In this document: piece after piece, positions 16,870-24,684 of the stretch
Layout of the letters: each line of letters opens with the position of its first letter
How positions within the stretch are numbered: position 1 is the stretch's first letter
From: Denitromonas sp.
GTDB lineage: Bacteria > Pseudomonadota > Gammaproteobacteria > Burkholderiales > Rhodocyclaceae
Reading direction: 5' to 3'
Length of the DNA: 64,000 nt
NCBI RefSeq assembly: GCF_034676725.1
Contig: NZ_JAUCBR010000004.1
Span: forward strand, 3,314,001-3,378,000
Notes under the pieces: generated by a model
The model's input: only the letters and a program-made list of their open reading frames with translations
Told to the model about the DNA's origin: nothing
Database searches by the model: none
Made by a program: the position numbers and the translations under genes

Positions 16870-17463
16870 TCAGGCCGGTGTGTCGGCGGAGGAGCGGGCA
16901 ATGAGGCCGGCGATGTCGTTCTTGAGTTCGCTCAGATTGTCGGCATAGCGATCACAGAACATCAGCGACACACCAAACACATAGGCGTAGAGCAGCATGC
17001 TGCGGCTCGAGGCTTCGGCCATCGGGATGCCGCAGGCCAGGAACAGCTCACGCGCGCACTTCAGGCGCCAGGTGTCAACTTCTTCGACCACGGCGGCGGC
17101 GGTCTCGTCGCGCCGCGCCCAGTCGCGCACGGCCAGCTCGATCATCATGCCTTTGCGGCTGCGGCTGGCACTGTAGACGTCGATGACGTGGTGTAACTGC
17201 GACAACTCGTTGCCCGGATTGGCCCGCGTCTGCTTGACGATGTCGCGGATCCGGCCTTCCTTCCAGACCTCGAGCACCGACTGCAGCAGGTCGCCGCGGT
17301 CCTTGAAGTGCCAGTAGAAACTGCCCTTGGTCACCTTCAGGTGCTTGGCCAGCAACTCCACCCGCAGGCCGGCGACGCCTTCTTTTGCCAGCAGATCGGT
17401 GGCAGCGAGCACCCAGGCCGAGCGGTCGAGTTGGGCGCGAGGTTTGGCTTTTGAATTTTCCAT
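16870..17463 (-). CDS. TetR-family regulator of the ETF/acyl-CoA cluster
   Basis: A 197-residue one-component repressor. The helix-turn-helix is N-terminal (AKEGVAGLRVELLAKHLK then VTKGSFYWHFKDRGDLL); the C-terminal ligand-binding part is diverged. ATG 17463 lacks a ribosome site, and an in-frame TTG at 17481 with GGAGG six bases upstream is a credible alternative start. It is divergent from etfBA with three 18-bp palindromes between them, so autorepression and control of etfBA are likely. By position and family it may correspond to the TetR regulators that control fatty-acid degradation in betaproteobacteria. An acyl-CoA ligand is an inference. Confidence 0.85.
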   Translation of the reverse strand: MENSKAKPRAQLDRSAWVLAATDLLAKEGVAGLRVELLAKHLKVTKGSFYWHFKDRGDLLQSVLEVWKEGRIRDIVKQTRANPGNELSQLHHVIDVYSASRSRKGMMIELAVRDWARRDETAAAVVEEVDTWRLKCARELFLACGIPMAEASSRSMLLYAYVFGVSLMFCDRYADNLSELKNDIAGLIARSSADTPA

Positions 17464-17527
17464 ACGGCGTAGTATTGACAAAATCACCCTCCATACGCTA
17501 CCGTACGGCCCATACTTTGGCGTATGG
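17460..17527. promoter_or_regulatory. TetR operator array between tetR and etfB
   Basis: Three 18-bp sites share CCATAC and its complement. 17510-17527 is perfect: CCATAC, TTTGGC, GTATGG. 17491-17508 reads CCATACGCTACCGTACGG. 17460-17477 (CCATACGGCGTAGTATTG) is weaker and covers the tetR start codon. TTGACA at 17475-17480 is a possible -35 element for etfB, so repressor on the first two sites would overlap the promoter. Confidence 0.7.
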
Positions 17528-17638
17528 AATTTTGGCCATGCCCGGGGCTCGAATGCGAAACCCCGCAGGCGGTGCCATAATGCTTGCAAGCTCGGCGGTA
17601 CCCCCGCCTTTCTGAAGATCTGATTAAGGAGGACAGCC

Positions 17639-18388
17639 TTGAAGATTCTGGTTCCCGTCAAGCGGGTCGTTGATTACAACGTAAAAGTGCGCGTGAAGGC
17701 TGACGCCAGCGGCGTCGACATTGCCAACGTCAAGATGAGCATGAACCCCTTCGACGAAATCGCCGTCGAAGAGGCCGTCCGCCTGAAAGAAGCCGGCGTG
17801 GCCACCGAAGTGATCGCCGTGTCCTGCGGCGTGGCGCAGTGCCAGGAAACCCTGCGCACGGCCATGGCCATCGGTGCCGATCGCGGCATCCTGGTGCAGA
17901 CCGACGAAGAACTCCAGCCGCTGGCCGTGGCCAAGCTGCTCAAGACCCTGGTCGAGAAGGAAGGCCCGCAGCTGGTCATCCTGGGCAAGCAGGCGATCGA
18001 CGACGACGCCAACCAGACCGGCCAGATGCTCGCCGCACTGCTGAACCTGCCGCAGGCCACCTTCGCCTCCAAAGTGGCGATTGCCGACGGCAAGGCCACG
18101 GTCACGCGCGAGATCGACGGTGGTCTCGAGACCCTGTCGATGTCCCTGCCGGCCATCGTCACCACCGACCTGCGCCTGAACGAGCCGCGCTACGCCACGC
18201 TGCCCAACATCATGAAGGCCAAGAAGAAGCCGCTCGAGACCGTCACCCCGGCCGATCTGGGCGTCGATGTTGCCCCGCGCCTCAAGACGCTCAAGGTTGA
18301 AGAGCCGCCCAAGCGCAGCGCGGGCATCAAAGTTGCCGATGTGGCCGAACTGGTCGCCAAACTCAAGAACGAAGCCAAGGTGATCTGA
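17639..18388 (+). CDS. etfB: Electron transfer flavoprotein beta subunit
   Basis: Small subunit of ETF, which takes electrons from acyl-CoA dehydrogenases and passes them to ETF:ubiquinone oxidoreductase. The 249-residue protein begins MKILVPVKRVVDYNVKVRVK, the standard EtfB N-terminus. It contains CQETLRTAMAIGADRGILV and the AMP-binding segment LGKQAIDDDANQTGQ. Translation starts at a rare TTG behind a perfect AAGGAGG six bases away. etfA follows after 2 bases, and a TetR operator array lies upstream. Confidence 0.94.
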   Translation: MKILVPVKRVVDYNVKVRVKADASGVDIANVKMSMNPFDEIAVEEAVRLKEAGVATEVIAVSCGVAQCQETLRTAMAIGADRGILVQTDEELQPLAVAKLLKTLVEKEGPQLVILGKQAIDDDANQTGQMLAALLNLPQATFASKVAIADGKATVTREIDGGLETLSMSLPAIVTTDLRLNEPRYATLPNIMKAKKKPLETVTPADLGVDVAPRLKTLKVEEPPKRSAGIKVADVAELVAKLKNEAKVI

Positions 18389-18390
18389 CC

Positions 18391-19326
18391 ATGCCTATTC
18401 TCGTCATTGCAGAACACGACAACGCCAGCATCAAGGCTGGCACCCTCAACACCCTCGCCGCGGCGCAGGCCATTGGTGGCGACATCGACCTGCTGGTGGT
18501 CGGCAGCGGCTGCGGTGCCGCCGCCGAAGCTGGCGCCAAGATCGCCGGCGTGAGCAAGGTGCGCGTGGCCGATGCCGCCCACTACGCCGACGGTGGCGCT
18601 GAAAACGTCGCCGCGCTGGTCGCAGCCAATGCCGCCGGCTACAGCCACATCCTGGCTGCCGCCAGCACCTTCGGCAAGAACGTGCTGCCGCGCGTGGCCG
18701 CGCAGCTGGATGTGGCGCAGATCTCCGACATCATCGGCGTCGAGTCGGCCGACACCTTCCGCCGCCCGATCTACGCCGGCAACGCCATCGCCACGGTGCA
18801 GAGCGCCGATGCGGTCAAGGTCATCACCGTGCGCACCACCGGCTTCGACGCCGTGGCCGAGACCGGCGGCAGCGCCAGTGTCGAAGCCATCGATGCGGCG
18901 GCCGACACCGGCCTCACAACGTTGGTCGGTCGCGAACTGACCAAGTCCGAGCGTCCCGAGCTGGGCGCGGCCGGCATCATCGTCTCCGGTGGTCGTGGCC
19001 TGGGCAACGGCGAGAACTACCACAGCCTGCTCGAGCCGCTGGCCGACAAGCTCGGCGCCGCCCTCGGCGCCAGCCGCGCCGCGGTCGATGCCGGCTATGT
19101 GCCGAACGACTACCAGGTCGGCCAGACCGGCAAGATCGTTGCCCCGCAGCTGTACGTGGCGATCGGCATCTCCGGTGCCATCCAGCACCTGGCCGGCATG
19201 AAGGACTCGAAAGTCATCGTCGCCATCAACAAGGACGAAGAGGCACCGATCTTCCAGGTAGCCGACTACGGCCTGGTGGCCGACCTGTTCGAGGCGGTGC
19301 CGGCGCTGACCCAGGCACTGGGCTGA
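18391..19326 (+). CDS. etfA: Electron transfer flavoprotein alpha subunit
   Basis: Large ETF subunit carrying FAD. The 311-residue product has the EtfA N-terminal domain (MPILVIAEHDNASIKAGTLN). The C-terminal FAD-binding domain shows VSGGRGLGNGENY, then GYVPNDYQVGQTGKIVAPQLY, AIGISGAIQHLAGM and the terminal VADYGLVADLFEAVP. It is translationally coupled to etfB and forms the ETF heterodimer used by the acyl-CoA dehydrogenase 0.7 kb downstream. Confidence 0.95.
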   Translation: MPILVIAEHDNASIKAGTLNTLAAAQAIGGDIDLLVVGSGCGAAAEAGAKIAGVSKVRVADAAHYADGGAENVAALVAANAAGYSHILAAASTFGKNVLPRVAAQLDVAQISDIIGVESADTFRRPIYAGNAIATVQSADAVKVITVRTTGFDAVAETGGSASVEAIDAAADTGLTTLVGRELTKSERPELGAAGIIVSGGRGLGNGENYHSLLEPLADKLGAALGASRAAVDAGYVPNDYQVGQTGKIVAPQLYVAIGISGAIQHLAGMKDSKVIVAINKDEEAPIFQVADYGLVADLFEAVPALTQALG

Positions 19327-19345
19327 GCGCAGGGCGTCGGCGGCG

Positions 19346-20011
19346 GTGAACTTCGCCGCTGAGCTGTTTGGCGCGGGCTGGTTGTGGGGGGCGGGCGTGC
19401 TCGCTTCCCTGGTGCTGGTGTGGATCGTCCGTACCGGCCCGTGGGCCAGCCTCAAACAGCCCGCGCGTTTCAACGTCTGGCTCGGCGCCGCGGTGGCGCT
19501 GATGCTGGTGTGGCGGATGAAGGCCGGGGTTTATCCCGGCCTGGATCTGCACCTGCTGGGCGCCATGGTGGCCACCTTGCTGTTTGGCCCGCAACTGGCC
19601 ATGGCCCTGCTCGCAGTGGTGCTGGCCGGGGTCATGCTGGCAACAGGGGGCGACTGGCAGAGCGGCCCAATGAACTGGCTGGTGATGGCGGTGTGGCCGG
19701 TGATCTGCGCCGAGACCATCCGTCGCCTGGTGGCGTGGCGTTTGCCGCGGCATTTTTTTGTGTATGTGTTCGTGGTCGCGTTCTTTGGCAGTGCGGCCAC
19801 GGTGCTGGCGCAGGGGCTGCTGGCGTCGGTCGTGCTGAGCGCGGCCGGGGTGTATGCCCTGGATTTTCTGGCAGCAAACTACCTGCCGTATGTCCTGCTG
19901 CTGGGCTTCTCGGAAGCCTGGCTGTCAGGCGCGGTGGTGACGGTACTGGTCATCTATCGACCCGACTGGGTCGTCAGCTTCGATGACCGTCAGTATTTGA
20001 AGAACAAATAG
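19346..20011 (+). CDS. CbiM-like energy-coupling-factor permease family membrane protein
   Basis: A 221-residue integral membrane protein with about six to seven hydrophobic segments. The segment HLLGAMVATLLFGPQLAMAL resembles the CbiM/NikM (PF01891) family, the substrate-binding membrane subunit of cobalt or nickel ECF transporters. The His-rich N-terminal metal site of true CbiM (MHIxEG type) is absent, since this protein starts MNFAAELFGAG. No ATPase or T-component lies near. The start is GTG at 19346, 19 bases after etfA, so it is likely co-transcribed between ETF and acyl-CoA dehydrogenase genes. Metal transport is doubtful. Confidence 0.65.
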   Translation: MNFAAELFGAGWLWGAGVLASLVLVWIVRTGPWASLKQPARFNVWLGAAVALMLVWRMKAGVYPGLDLHLLGAMVATLLFGPQLAMALLAVVLAGVMLATGGDWQSGPMNWLVMAVWPVICAETIRRLVAWRLPRHFFVYVFVVAFFGSAATVLAQGLLASVVLSAAGVYALDFLAANYLPYVLLLGFSEAWLSGAVVTVLVIYRPDWVVSFDDRQYLKNK

Positions 20012-20070
20012 GTCAGGGCTGCGGCGCGTTCCGTGGGCCCAATCTCACACTGGACAGGAGTGCATGGACA

Positions 20071-21867
20071 ATGAGCGATTACGTAGCCCCGATCCGGGAT
20101 ATGCAGTTCGTGATGAAGGAACTGGCCGGGCTTGAGCAGGTCGGCCAGCTGCCGAGTTTTGGCGATGCCACCGACGATCTGGTCGATGCCGTGCTGGAGG
20201 AGGCTGGCAAGTTCGCCGCGGGCGTGCTCTCGCCGCTGAACCGCACCGGCGACCAGGTGGGTGCCAAGTGGGCAGACGGCAAGGTCACCACGGCGCCGGG
20301 CTGGCAGGCCGCTTATCGTCAGTTTGCCGAGTCCGGCTGGACGGCGCTGGCCTGCGATCCGGAGTACGGCGGCCAGGGCCTGCCCAAGCTGGTGAGCACG
20401 GCGGTGATGGAAATGTGGAAATCGGCCAACATGGCCTTTTCACTGTGCCCGATGCTGACCAACGGTGCCATCGAGGCACTGATGCTGCGTGGTACCGACG
20501 AGCAGAAGGCGGTGTACCTGACCAAGATGGTCAGCGGCGAGTGGACCGGCACCATGAACCTCACCGAGCCGCAGGCCGGTTCGGATCTGGCTGCAGTGCG
20601 CACCCGCGCCGAGCCGCAGGCCGACGGCAGCTACAAGATCTTCGGTCAGAAAATCTTCATCACCTACGGCGAGCACGACCTCACCGACAACATCGTGCAC
20701 CTGGTGCTGGCCCGCTTGCCGGATGCGCCGGAGGGTGTGAAGGGTATCTCGCTGTTCCTGGTGCCGAAGTTCATGGTCGATGCCGAGGGCACGATCGGCG
20801 AACGCAACGATGTGCATTGCGTGTCGATCGAACACAAGCTGGGCATCCACGCCAGCCCGACCTGCGTGCTCGCCTTCGGCGACAAGGGCGGCGCGACCGG
20901 CTATCTGATCGGCGAGCCGAACCGCGGCCTGGAATACATGTTCATCATGATGAACGAGGCGCGTTTTGCGGTGGGCATGGAAGGCCTGGCGCTGTCCGAG
21001 CGGGCCTACCAGCAGGCGGTCGGCTATGCCCGTGACCGAGTGCAGGGCACCGAAGCCGGCGTGCGCGGCGGCGGCAAGGTGGCGATCATCCGCCACCCCG
21101 ACGTGCGTCGCATGCTGATGTCGATGAAGTCGCAGACCGAAGCGATGCGCGCACTGGCCTATGTGGTGGGCGCAGCGACCGACATGGCGCATGACCATCC
21201 GGACGAGGCGGTGCGTGTGCAGAACCAGGCCTTTGTCGATCTGCTGATCCCGATCGTCAAGGGCTGGTGCACCGAGAATTCGATCGATATCGCCTCGATG
21301 GGTGTGCAGGTGCATGGCGGCATGGGCTTCATCGAGGAAACCGGTGCGGCGCAGCACTTCCGTGACGCCCGTATCACCACCATCTACGAAGGCACGACGG
21401 CCATTCAGGGCAACGACCTGATCGGCCGCAAGATCGCCCGCGACGGCGGTGTGGCCATGAAGGCGGTGATCGAGCAGATGCGCGCCGTGGTGGTGCAACT
21501 GAACGATCAGAGCGGCGCCGAGTACAAGGCGATCCGCACGGCGCTGTCGGCCGGCATCACCGCGCTGGAAGAGGCCACCGACTATGTGCTGGCGACCTAC
21601 GGCAGCGACATCAAGGCGGCCTCGGTCGGTGCGGTGCCCATGCTCAAGCTGTTCGGCATCGTTGCCGGCGGCTGGCAGATGGCGCGCGCGGCCCTGGTGT
21701 CGCAGCAGCGTCTGGCCGAAGGGGCGGGCGATGCGGCCTTCTACCAGGCCAAGATCGTCACCGCGCGCTTCTATGCCGACCACGTGCTGTCGCAGGCCCC
21801 GGGCCTGGCCTATGTGGTGGTCAACGGTGCTGCCGGCGCGCTGGCGCTGGAAGACGAGATGTTCTGA
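20071..21867 (+). CDS. Acyl-CoA dehydrogenase with C-terminal extension
   Basis: FAD enzyme that introduces the 2,3-double bond into an acyl-CoA and hands electrons to ETF. At 598 residues it belongs to the long class with an extra C-terminal domain (DmdC-like 3-methylmercaptopropionyl-CoA dehydrogenases and relatives), not the 380-residue class. Visible motifs are GTMNLTEPQAGSDL (FAD/substrate loop), KIFITYGEHDL, VQVHGGMGFIEETGAAQ, and IYEGTTAIQGNDL with the catalytic Glu. AGGAG precedes the ATG by ten bases. It lies downstream of etfBA on the same strand and ends at a strong terminator. Chain-length preference is not evident. Confidence 0.92.
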   Translation: MSDYVAPIRDMQFVMKELAGLEQVGQLPSFGDATDDLVDAVLEEAGKFAAGVLSPLNRTGDQVGAKWADGKVTTAPGWQAAYRQFAESGWTALACDPEYGGQGLPKLVSTAVMEMWKSANMAFSLCPMLTNGAIEALMLRGTDEQKAVYLTKMVSGEWTGTMNLTEPQAGSDLAAVRTRAEPQADGSYKIFGQKIFITYGEHDLTDNIVHLVLARLPDAPEGVKGISLFLVPKFMVDAEGTIGERNDVHCVSIEHKLGIHASPTCVLAFGDKGGATGYLIGEPNRGLEYMFIMMNEARFAVGMEGLALSERAYQQAVGYARDRVQGTEAGVRGGGKVAIIRHPDVRRMLMSMKSQTEAMRALAYVVGAATDMAHDHPDEAVRVQNQAFVDLLIPIVKGWCTENSIDIASMGVQVHGGMGFIEETGAAQHFRDARITTIYEGTTAIQGNDLIGRKIARDGGVAMKAVIEQMRAVVVQLNDQSGAEYKAIRTALSAGITALEEATDYVLATYGSDIKAASVGAVPMLKLFGIVAGGWQMARAALVSQQRLAEGAGDAAFYQAKIVTARFYADHVLSQAPGLAYVVVNGAAGALALEDEMF

Positions 21868-21890
21868 TCGGCATCGTCCCGACAAACATC

Positions 21891-21925
21891 AACCCCCACG
21901 CACTGCGGTGCCTGGGGGTTTTTCT
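21891..21925 (+). terminator. Intrinsic terminator after the acyl-CoA dehydrogenase gene
   Basis: AACCCCCACGCAC pairs with GTGCCTGGGGGTT, with one mismatch and a short TGCG loop, followed by a T-rich run to 21925. It closes the etf/acyl-CoA dehydrogenase transcript. Confidence 0.85.
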
Positions 21926-21944
21926 TTGGAGCCGGCGGGCAATG

Positions 21945-21967
21945 AAAAAGGCGACCCGGAGGTCGCC
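21945..21967 (-). terminator. Intrinsic terminator of the iron-binding protein gene
   Basis: Read on the minus strand: GGCGACC, TCCG loop, GGTCGCC, then five T residues. It lies just past the stop of the gene at 21991-23007 and stands back to back with the plus-strand terminator. Confidence 0.8.
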
Positions 21968-21990
21968 CTTGTGCTTGGTGCGGCGGCTGG

Positions 21991-23007
21991 TCAGCGATAG
22001 CCGGCGCGGTCATACACCTTCTGCGCTTCGGCCACCGTGTTGGCCAGCTTGCCAACCGGCAGGGCGTCGGCCTTGAAGGCGCCCAGTTTCTCGAGGGCGG
22101 CGTTGCTCACCTTGACGGACTGCACCACCGGCCACTCGTTGTTGCCGTCGGCGAAGTAGCGCTGGGCGTCGTCGGAAGCCAGGTACTCCAGGAAGGCCAC
22201 GGCAGCCGCCTTGTTGGGGGCGTGCTTGAGCATGCCGCCACCGGAGACGTTGATGTGGGTGCCAACATTGGCCTGGTTCGGCCAGATCACGCCGACCGCG
22301 CCCATGACCTGCTGGTCTTCCGGCTTGGTGGAGTTGATCAGGCGGGCCACGTAGTAGCTGTTGGCGATGGCCACGCCGCACTCACCGGCAGCCACGGCAC
22401 GGATCTGGTCGGTGTCGCCACCCTTGGGGTCGCGCGCGAAGTTGGCGACGATGCCCTTGGCCCAGGCTTCGGTCTTCTCGACGCCGTTGTGCTCGATCAT
22501 CGCTGCGCCCAGCGACAGGTTGTAGGGGTGGCTGCCCGAGCGGGTGCACACCTTGCCCTTGAGGGCTGGGTTGGCCAGGTCTTCGTAGTTCTGCACCTGC
22601 TCGGCCTTGATGGCCGACTTGTTATAGACGATGACGCGGGCGCGGGTGGAGAAGGCGAACCAGGTATTGGTGCGCAGGTTGGCCGGGATGCGCGCCTCGA
22701 GCGTTTCAGACTTGACCGGGGCGAACACGCCCAGCTCGTCGGCCTTGGCCAGGCGCGAGGCGTCAACGGTGATCAGCACGTCGGCCGGGCTGTTCTCGCC
22801 TTCGCTGCGGATGCGCTCGAGCAGAGCGTCTTCCTTGCCCTCGATGCGGTTAACCTTGATGCCCGTGGCCTTGGTGAAATTGGCGTACAGCGCTTCGTCG
22901 GTCTGATAGTGACGCGCGGTGTAGAGGTTGAGGACTTTCTCGTCGGCGTGGGCGGCAGTAGCGGCAAACAGCGCGCACAAGGTGGCGGCGACAACAGTGC
23001 TTTTCAT
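21991..23007 (-). CDS. Ferric iron ABC transporter substrate-binding protein (FutA/FbpA type)
   Basis: Periplasmic ferric-iron binding protein of the transferrin-like class. The 338-residue precursor starts MKSTVVAATLCALFAATAAHA (signal peptide), and the mature protein begins DEKVLNLYTARHYQTDEALY. The Tyr pair used for Fe(III) is present in IANSYYVARLIN, and the domain ends TVAEAQKVYDRAGYR as in FutA homologues. No permease or ATPase gene is adjacent, so it must work with components encoded elsewhere. Two Fur-type palindromes in the divergent promoter predict induction under iron starvation. The ATG at 23007 was chosen over upstream codons because the signal peptide starts there. Confidence 0.9.
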   Translation of the reverse strand: MKSTVVAATLCALFAATAAHADEKVLNLYTARHYQTDEALYANFTKATGIKVNRIEGKEDALLERIRSEGENSPADVLITVDASRLAKADELGVFAPVKSETLEARIPANLRTNTWFAFSTRARVIVYNKSAIKAEQVQNYEDLANPALKGKVCTRSGSHPYNLSLGAAMIEHNGVEKTEAWAKGIVANFARDPKGGDTDQIRAVAAGECGVAIANSYYVARLINSTKPEDQQVMGAVGVIWPNQANVGTHINVSGGGMLKHAPNKAAAVAFLEYLASDDAQRYFADGNNEWPVVQSVKVSNAALEKLGAFKADALPVGKLANTVAEAQKVYDRAGYR

Positions 23008-23070
23008 GGTCAAGTGGGCCTCTGGTTCGGAAAGTTCGAAGTGCCGAAAGTGTAACGAGAACAAATTCGT

Positions 23071-23089
23071 AATGCAAATGATTCGCATT
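23071..23089. promoter_or_regulatory. Fur box 1
   Basis: A 9-1-9 inverted repeat: AATGCAAAT, G, ATTCGCATT, with eight of nine paired positions. It lies 64 bases upstream of the iron-binding protein start. Confidence 0.65.
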
Positions 23090-23102
23090 AGATGTAATCT
23101 AG

Positions 23103-23121
23103 AATGCGAATCGTTCGCAAT
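23103..23121. promoter_or_regulatory. Fur box 2
   Basis: AATGCGAAT, C, GTTCGCAAT: a second 9-1-9 repeat with seven of nine paired positions, ending 11 bases before the DUF2325 start. Bound repressor would block initiation of that gene. Confidence 0.6.
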
Positions 23122-23132
23122 AGGAGTTTGTC

Positions 23133-23453
23133 ATGAATGCCATGCTGGTGGGTGCAGATCGTCTCGGTAACATTCCTGGAGTGCTCGACGAGTTCGGCAT
23201 CCGTATCGCTGCCCATGTGACCGGAAGGGACCGCTCACATCAACGTCGCGCGACCGATCTGCCGGTGGGTGTGGATCTGGTGATCCTGTTTACCGACTTC
23301 CTCGGTCACAACGTGATGCAGCGCTTCCGCGAGGCGGCGGGTAAGGCGGGGGTGGAGTTTGTGTGTTGTCGGCGCTCGGTGTGCGCCCTGAAGCAGGCGC
23401 TCGACCGTCGGGCCGGGAGTGACTGCCGCAGCTGCCCCCAGCGCCGCTGTTGA
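23133..23453 (+). CDS. DUF2325 domain protein
   Basis: A small cytoplasmic protein of 106 residues, a complete DUF2325 domain: MNAMLVGADRLGNIPGVLDE at the start, DLVILFTDFLGHNVMQRF in the middle and a Cys-rich tail (FVCCRRSVCALKQAL, then CRSCPQRRC). The function of the family is unknown. The fold resembles a Rossmann-like nucleotide-binding unit, and the seven Cys could bind metal. TAGGAG sits before the ATG. Divergence from the iron-binding protein and a Fur box at its promoter tie it to iron limitation. Confidence 0.82.
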   Translation: MNAMLVGADRLGNIPGVLDEFGIRIAAHVTGRDRSHQRRATDLPVGVDLVILFTDFLGHNVMQRFREAAGKAGVEFVCCRRSVCALKQALDRRAGSDCRSCPQRRC

Positions 23454-23457
23454 ACGA

Positions 23458-24000
23458 CTACTGCGCGATCTGGGGCGTGGCGGGGGCCGTGGTGTTGCTG
23501 ACGACACGGCGGCCGCCGTTGAAGCGCTTGTTCCAGTAGCGAGTGTTCAGGCTCTCGATGCGGACCTTGCCACCGCTCGAGGGGGCATGCAGAAAGCGGT
23601 CGCCACCGAGGTAGATACCCACGTGCGAGTAGGCGCGCCGGCGGGTGTTGAAGAACACCAGATCGCCGGCCTTGAGCTGCGGGCGCTTGAGGCGCTCGCC
23701 GATTTCGGCCAGCTCCTGCGTGGTGCGCGGCAGATCGAGCCCGAGCGCGCGCTGAAAGACCAGTTGCACCAGGGCGCTGCAGTCGATGCCGGTGTCGCGG
23801 GAGGTGCCGCCAAAGCGGTAGGGGGTATCGAGGAAGGACAGGCCCTGCACGATCAGTTCGCTGATCGGCACGCCGGCGCTGACCGGTACCGCGCTGACCT
23901 CAAGGTGGCCATCGGCAACGCGCTCGCTTGCGAGGCCCGAACCGGGCAGTGCCAGGGCGAACAAAAGCGCGGCAGCAGGAAGTGCGTGTCGAATACCCAT
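23458..24000 (-). CDS. NlpC/P60 (C40) family cell-wall peptidase
   Basis: Exported endopeptidase expected to cut the stem peptide of peptidoglycan between D-Glu and diaminopimelate. The 180-residue precursor has a signal peptide (1-24, ending GSGLAS). The NlpC/P60 domain spans about 45-150 with catalytic Cys74 (GIDCSALVQL), His126 (YSHVGIYLGG) and a third residue around His138 (FLHAPSSGG). It starts MGIRHALPAAALLF at 24000. It converges on the DUF2325 gene, four bases apart. Confidence 0.9.
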   Translation of the reverse strand: MGIRHALPAAALLFALALPGSGLASERVADGHLEVSAVPVSAGVPISELIVQGLSFLDTPYRFGGTSRDTGIDCSALVQLVFQRALGLDLPRTTQELAEIGERLKRPQLKAGDLVFFNTRRRAYSHVGIYLGGDRFLHAPSSGGKVRIESLNTRYWNKRFNGGRRVVSNTTAPATPQIAQ

Positions 24001-24093
24001 CCGCGCGAATATACTTTCTAAAGGTTATTCAGTAAAGCGCTGATTATTCGCGCTGTTTTTGGCGGATGACAGCGAGCGCGGAGCGGGCTCGGC

Positions 24094-24684
24094 ATGGCGT
24101 GGATTTTTTTCTTCATCTCGGTATTGGCATTGGTCTGGCTGGCGTTGTTGGTCAGGCGCCGGCGGCGAGACCATCTTGAGGCCGAGCAGGCCAGGGCGAT
24201 GGCCTTCCTGATGGAAAACGGCGGGGCGGGGGCGGCTGCGGACGCCGCGCCGGTGCCGGTCGTTGCGTCACCTGCGGCGGCGCCCGGTGGTGATGTGGCC
24301 GGCCCGGCAAGAACACCCATGGCCGCCAAGGCTGGGCCCGGGGCGGGGCCGGGCGCATCACGGCGACCGTATCTGGATGGTGCGCCCCTGGCGGCCTTCT
24401 TGCGTCTCAAGGCGGCCTTGCCGGGGCACGAGATTTTTCCGAGGGGCTCGTTGCGGCGGGCCGCGGGGCTCGATGCGATCGACAAGGATGTGCTGCTGGA
24501 TTTCGTGATCTGCACACCGGCGCTCGAGCCGGTGGCGGTGGTCGATCTGGCGCGCGGGCCCAAATCGGTGGCCGACCCGGTCAAGCGCGATACCCTGCAG
24601 CGCGCGGGGGTCCGCTACGCCTGCTGGCGACGCGAGGCCTTGCCCGAGGCGGCGGCGATCACGGCGTGGATCGAGGGGGCTTAA
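24094..24684 (+). CDS. DUF2726 domain protein with N-terminal membrane anchor
   Basis: A 196-residue protein: one membrane helix (residues 2-20), a basic patch RRRRRDH, an Ala/Pro-rich linker, then a DUF2726-like domain from about 90 (PLAAFLRLKAAL to the end). The domain has DVLLDFVICTPALEPVAVVDL and VKRDTLQRAGVRY, a pattern related to restriction-endonuclease-like folds with the Asp and Glu partly kept. Function unknown. Its stop TAA and the stop of the converging exonuclease gene share the palindrome TTAA at 24681-24684. Confidence 0.72.
   Translation: MAWIFFFISVLALVWLALLVRRRRRDHLEAEQARAMAFLMENGGAGAAADAAPVPVVASPAAAPGGDVAGPARTPMAAKAGPGAGPGASRRPYLDGAPLAAFLRLKAALPGHEIFPRGSLRRAAGLDAIDKDVLLDFVICTPALEPVAVVDLARGPKSVADPVKRDTLQRAGVRYACWRREALPEAAAITAWIEGA

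Noticed and set aside
17570..17590. CATAAT at 17576 as the etfB -10 element
   Set aside because: No acceptable -35 lies 16-18 bases upstream; the TTGACA at 17475 with the operators downstream is a better, though also imperfect, candidate.
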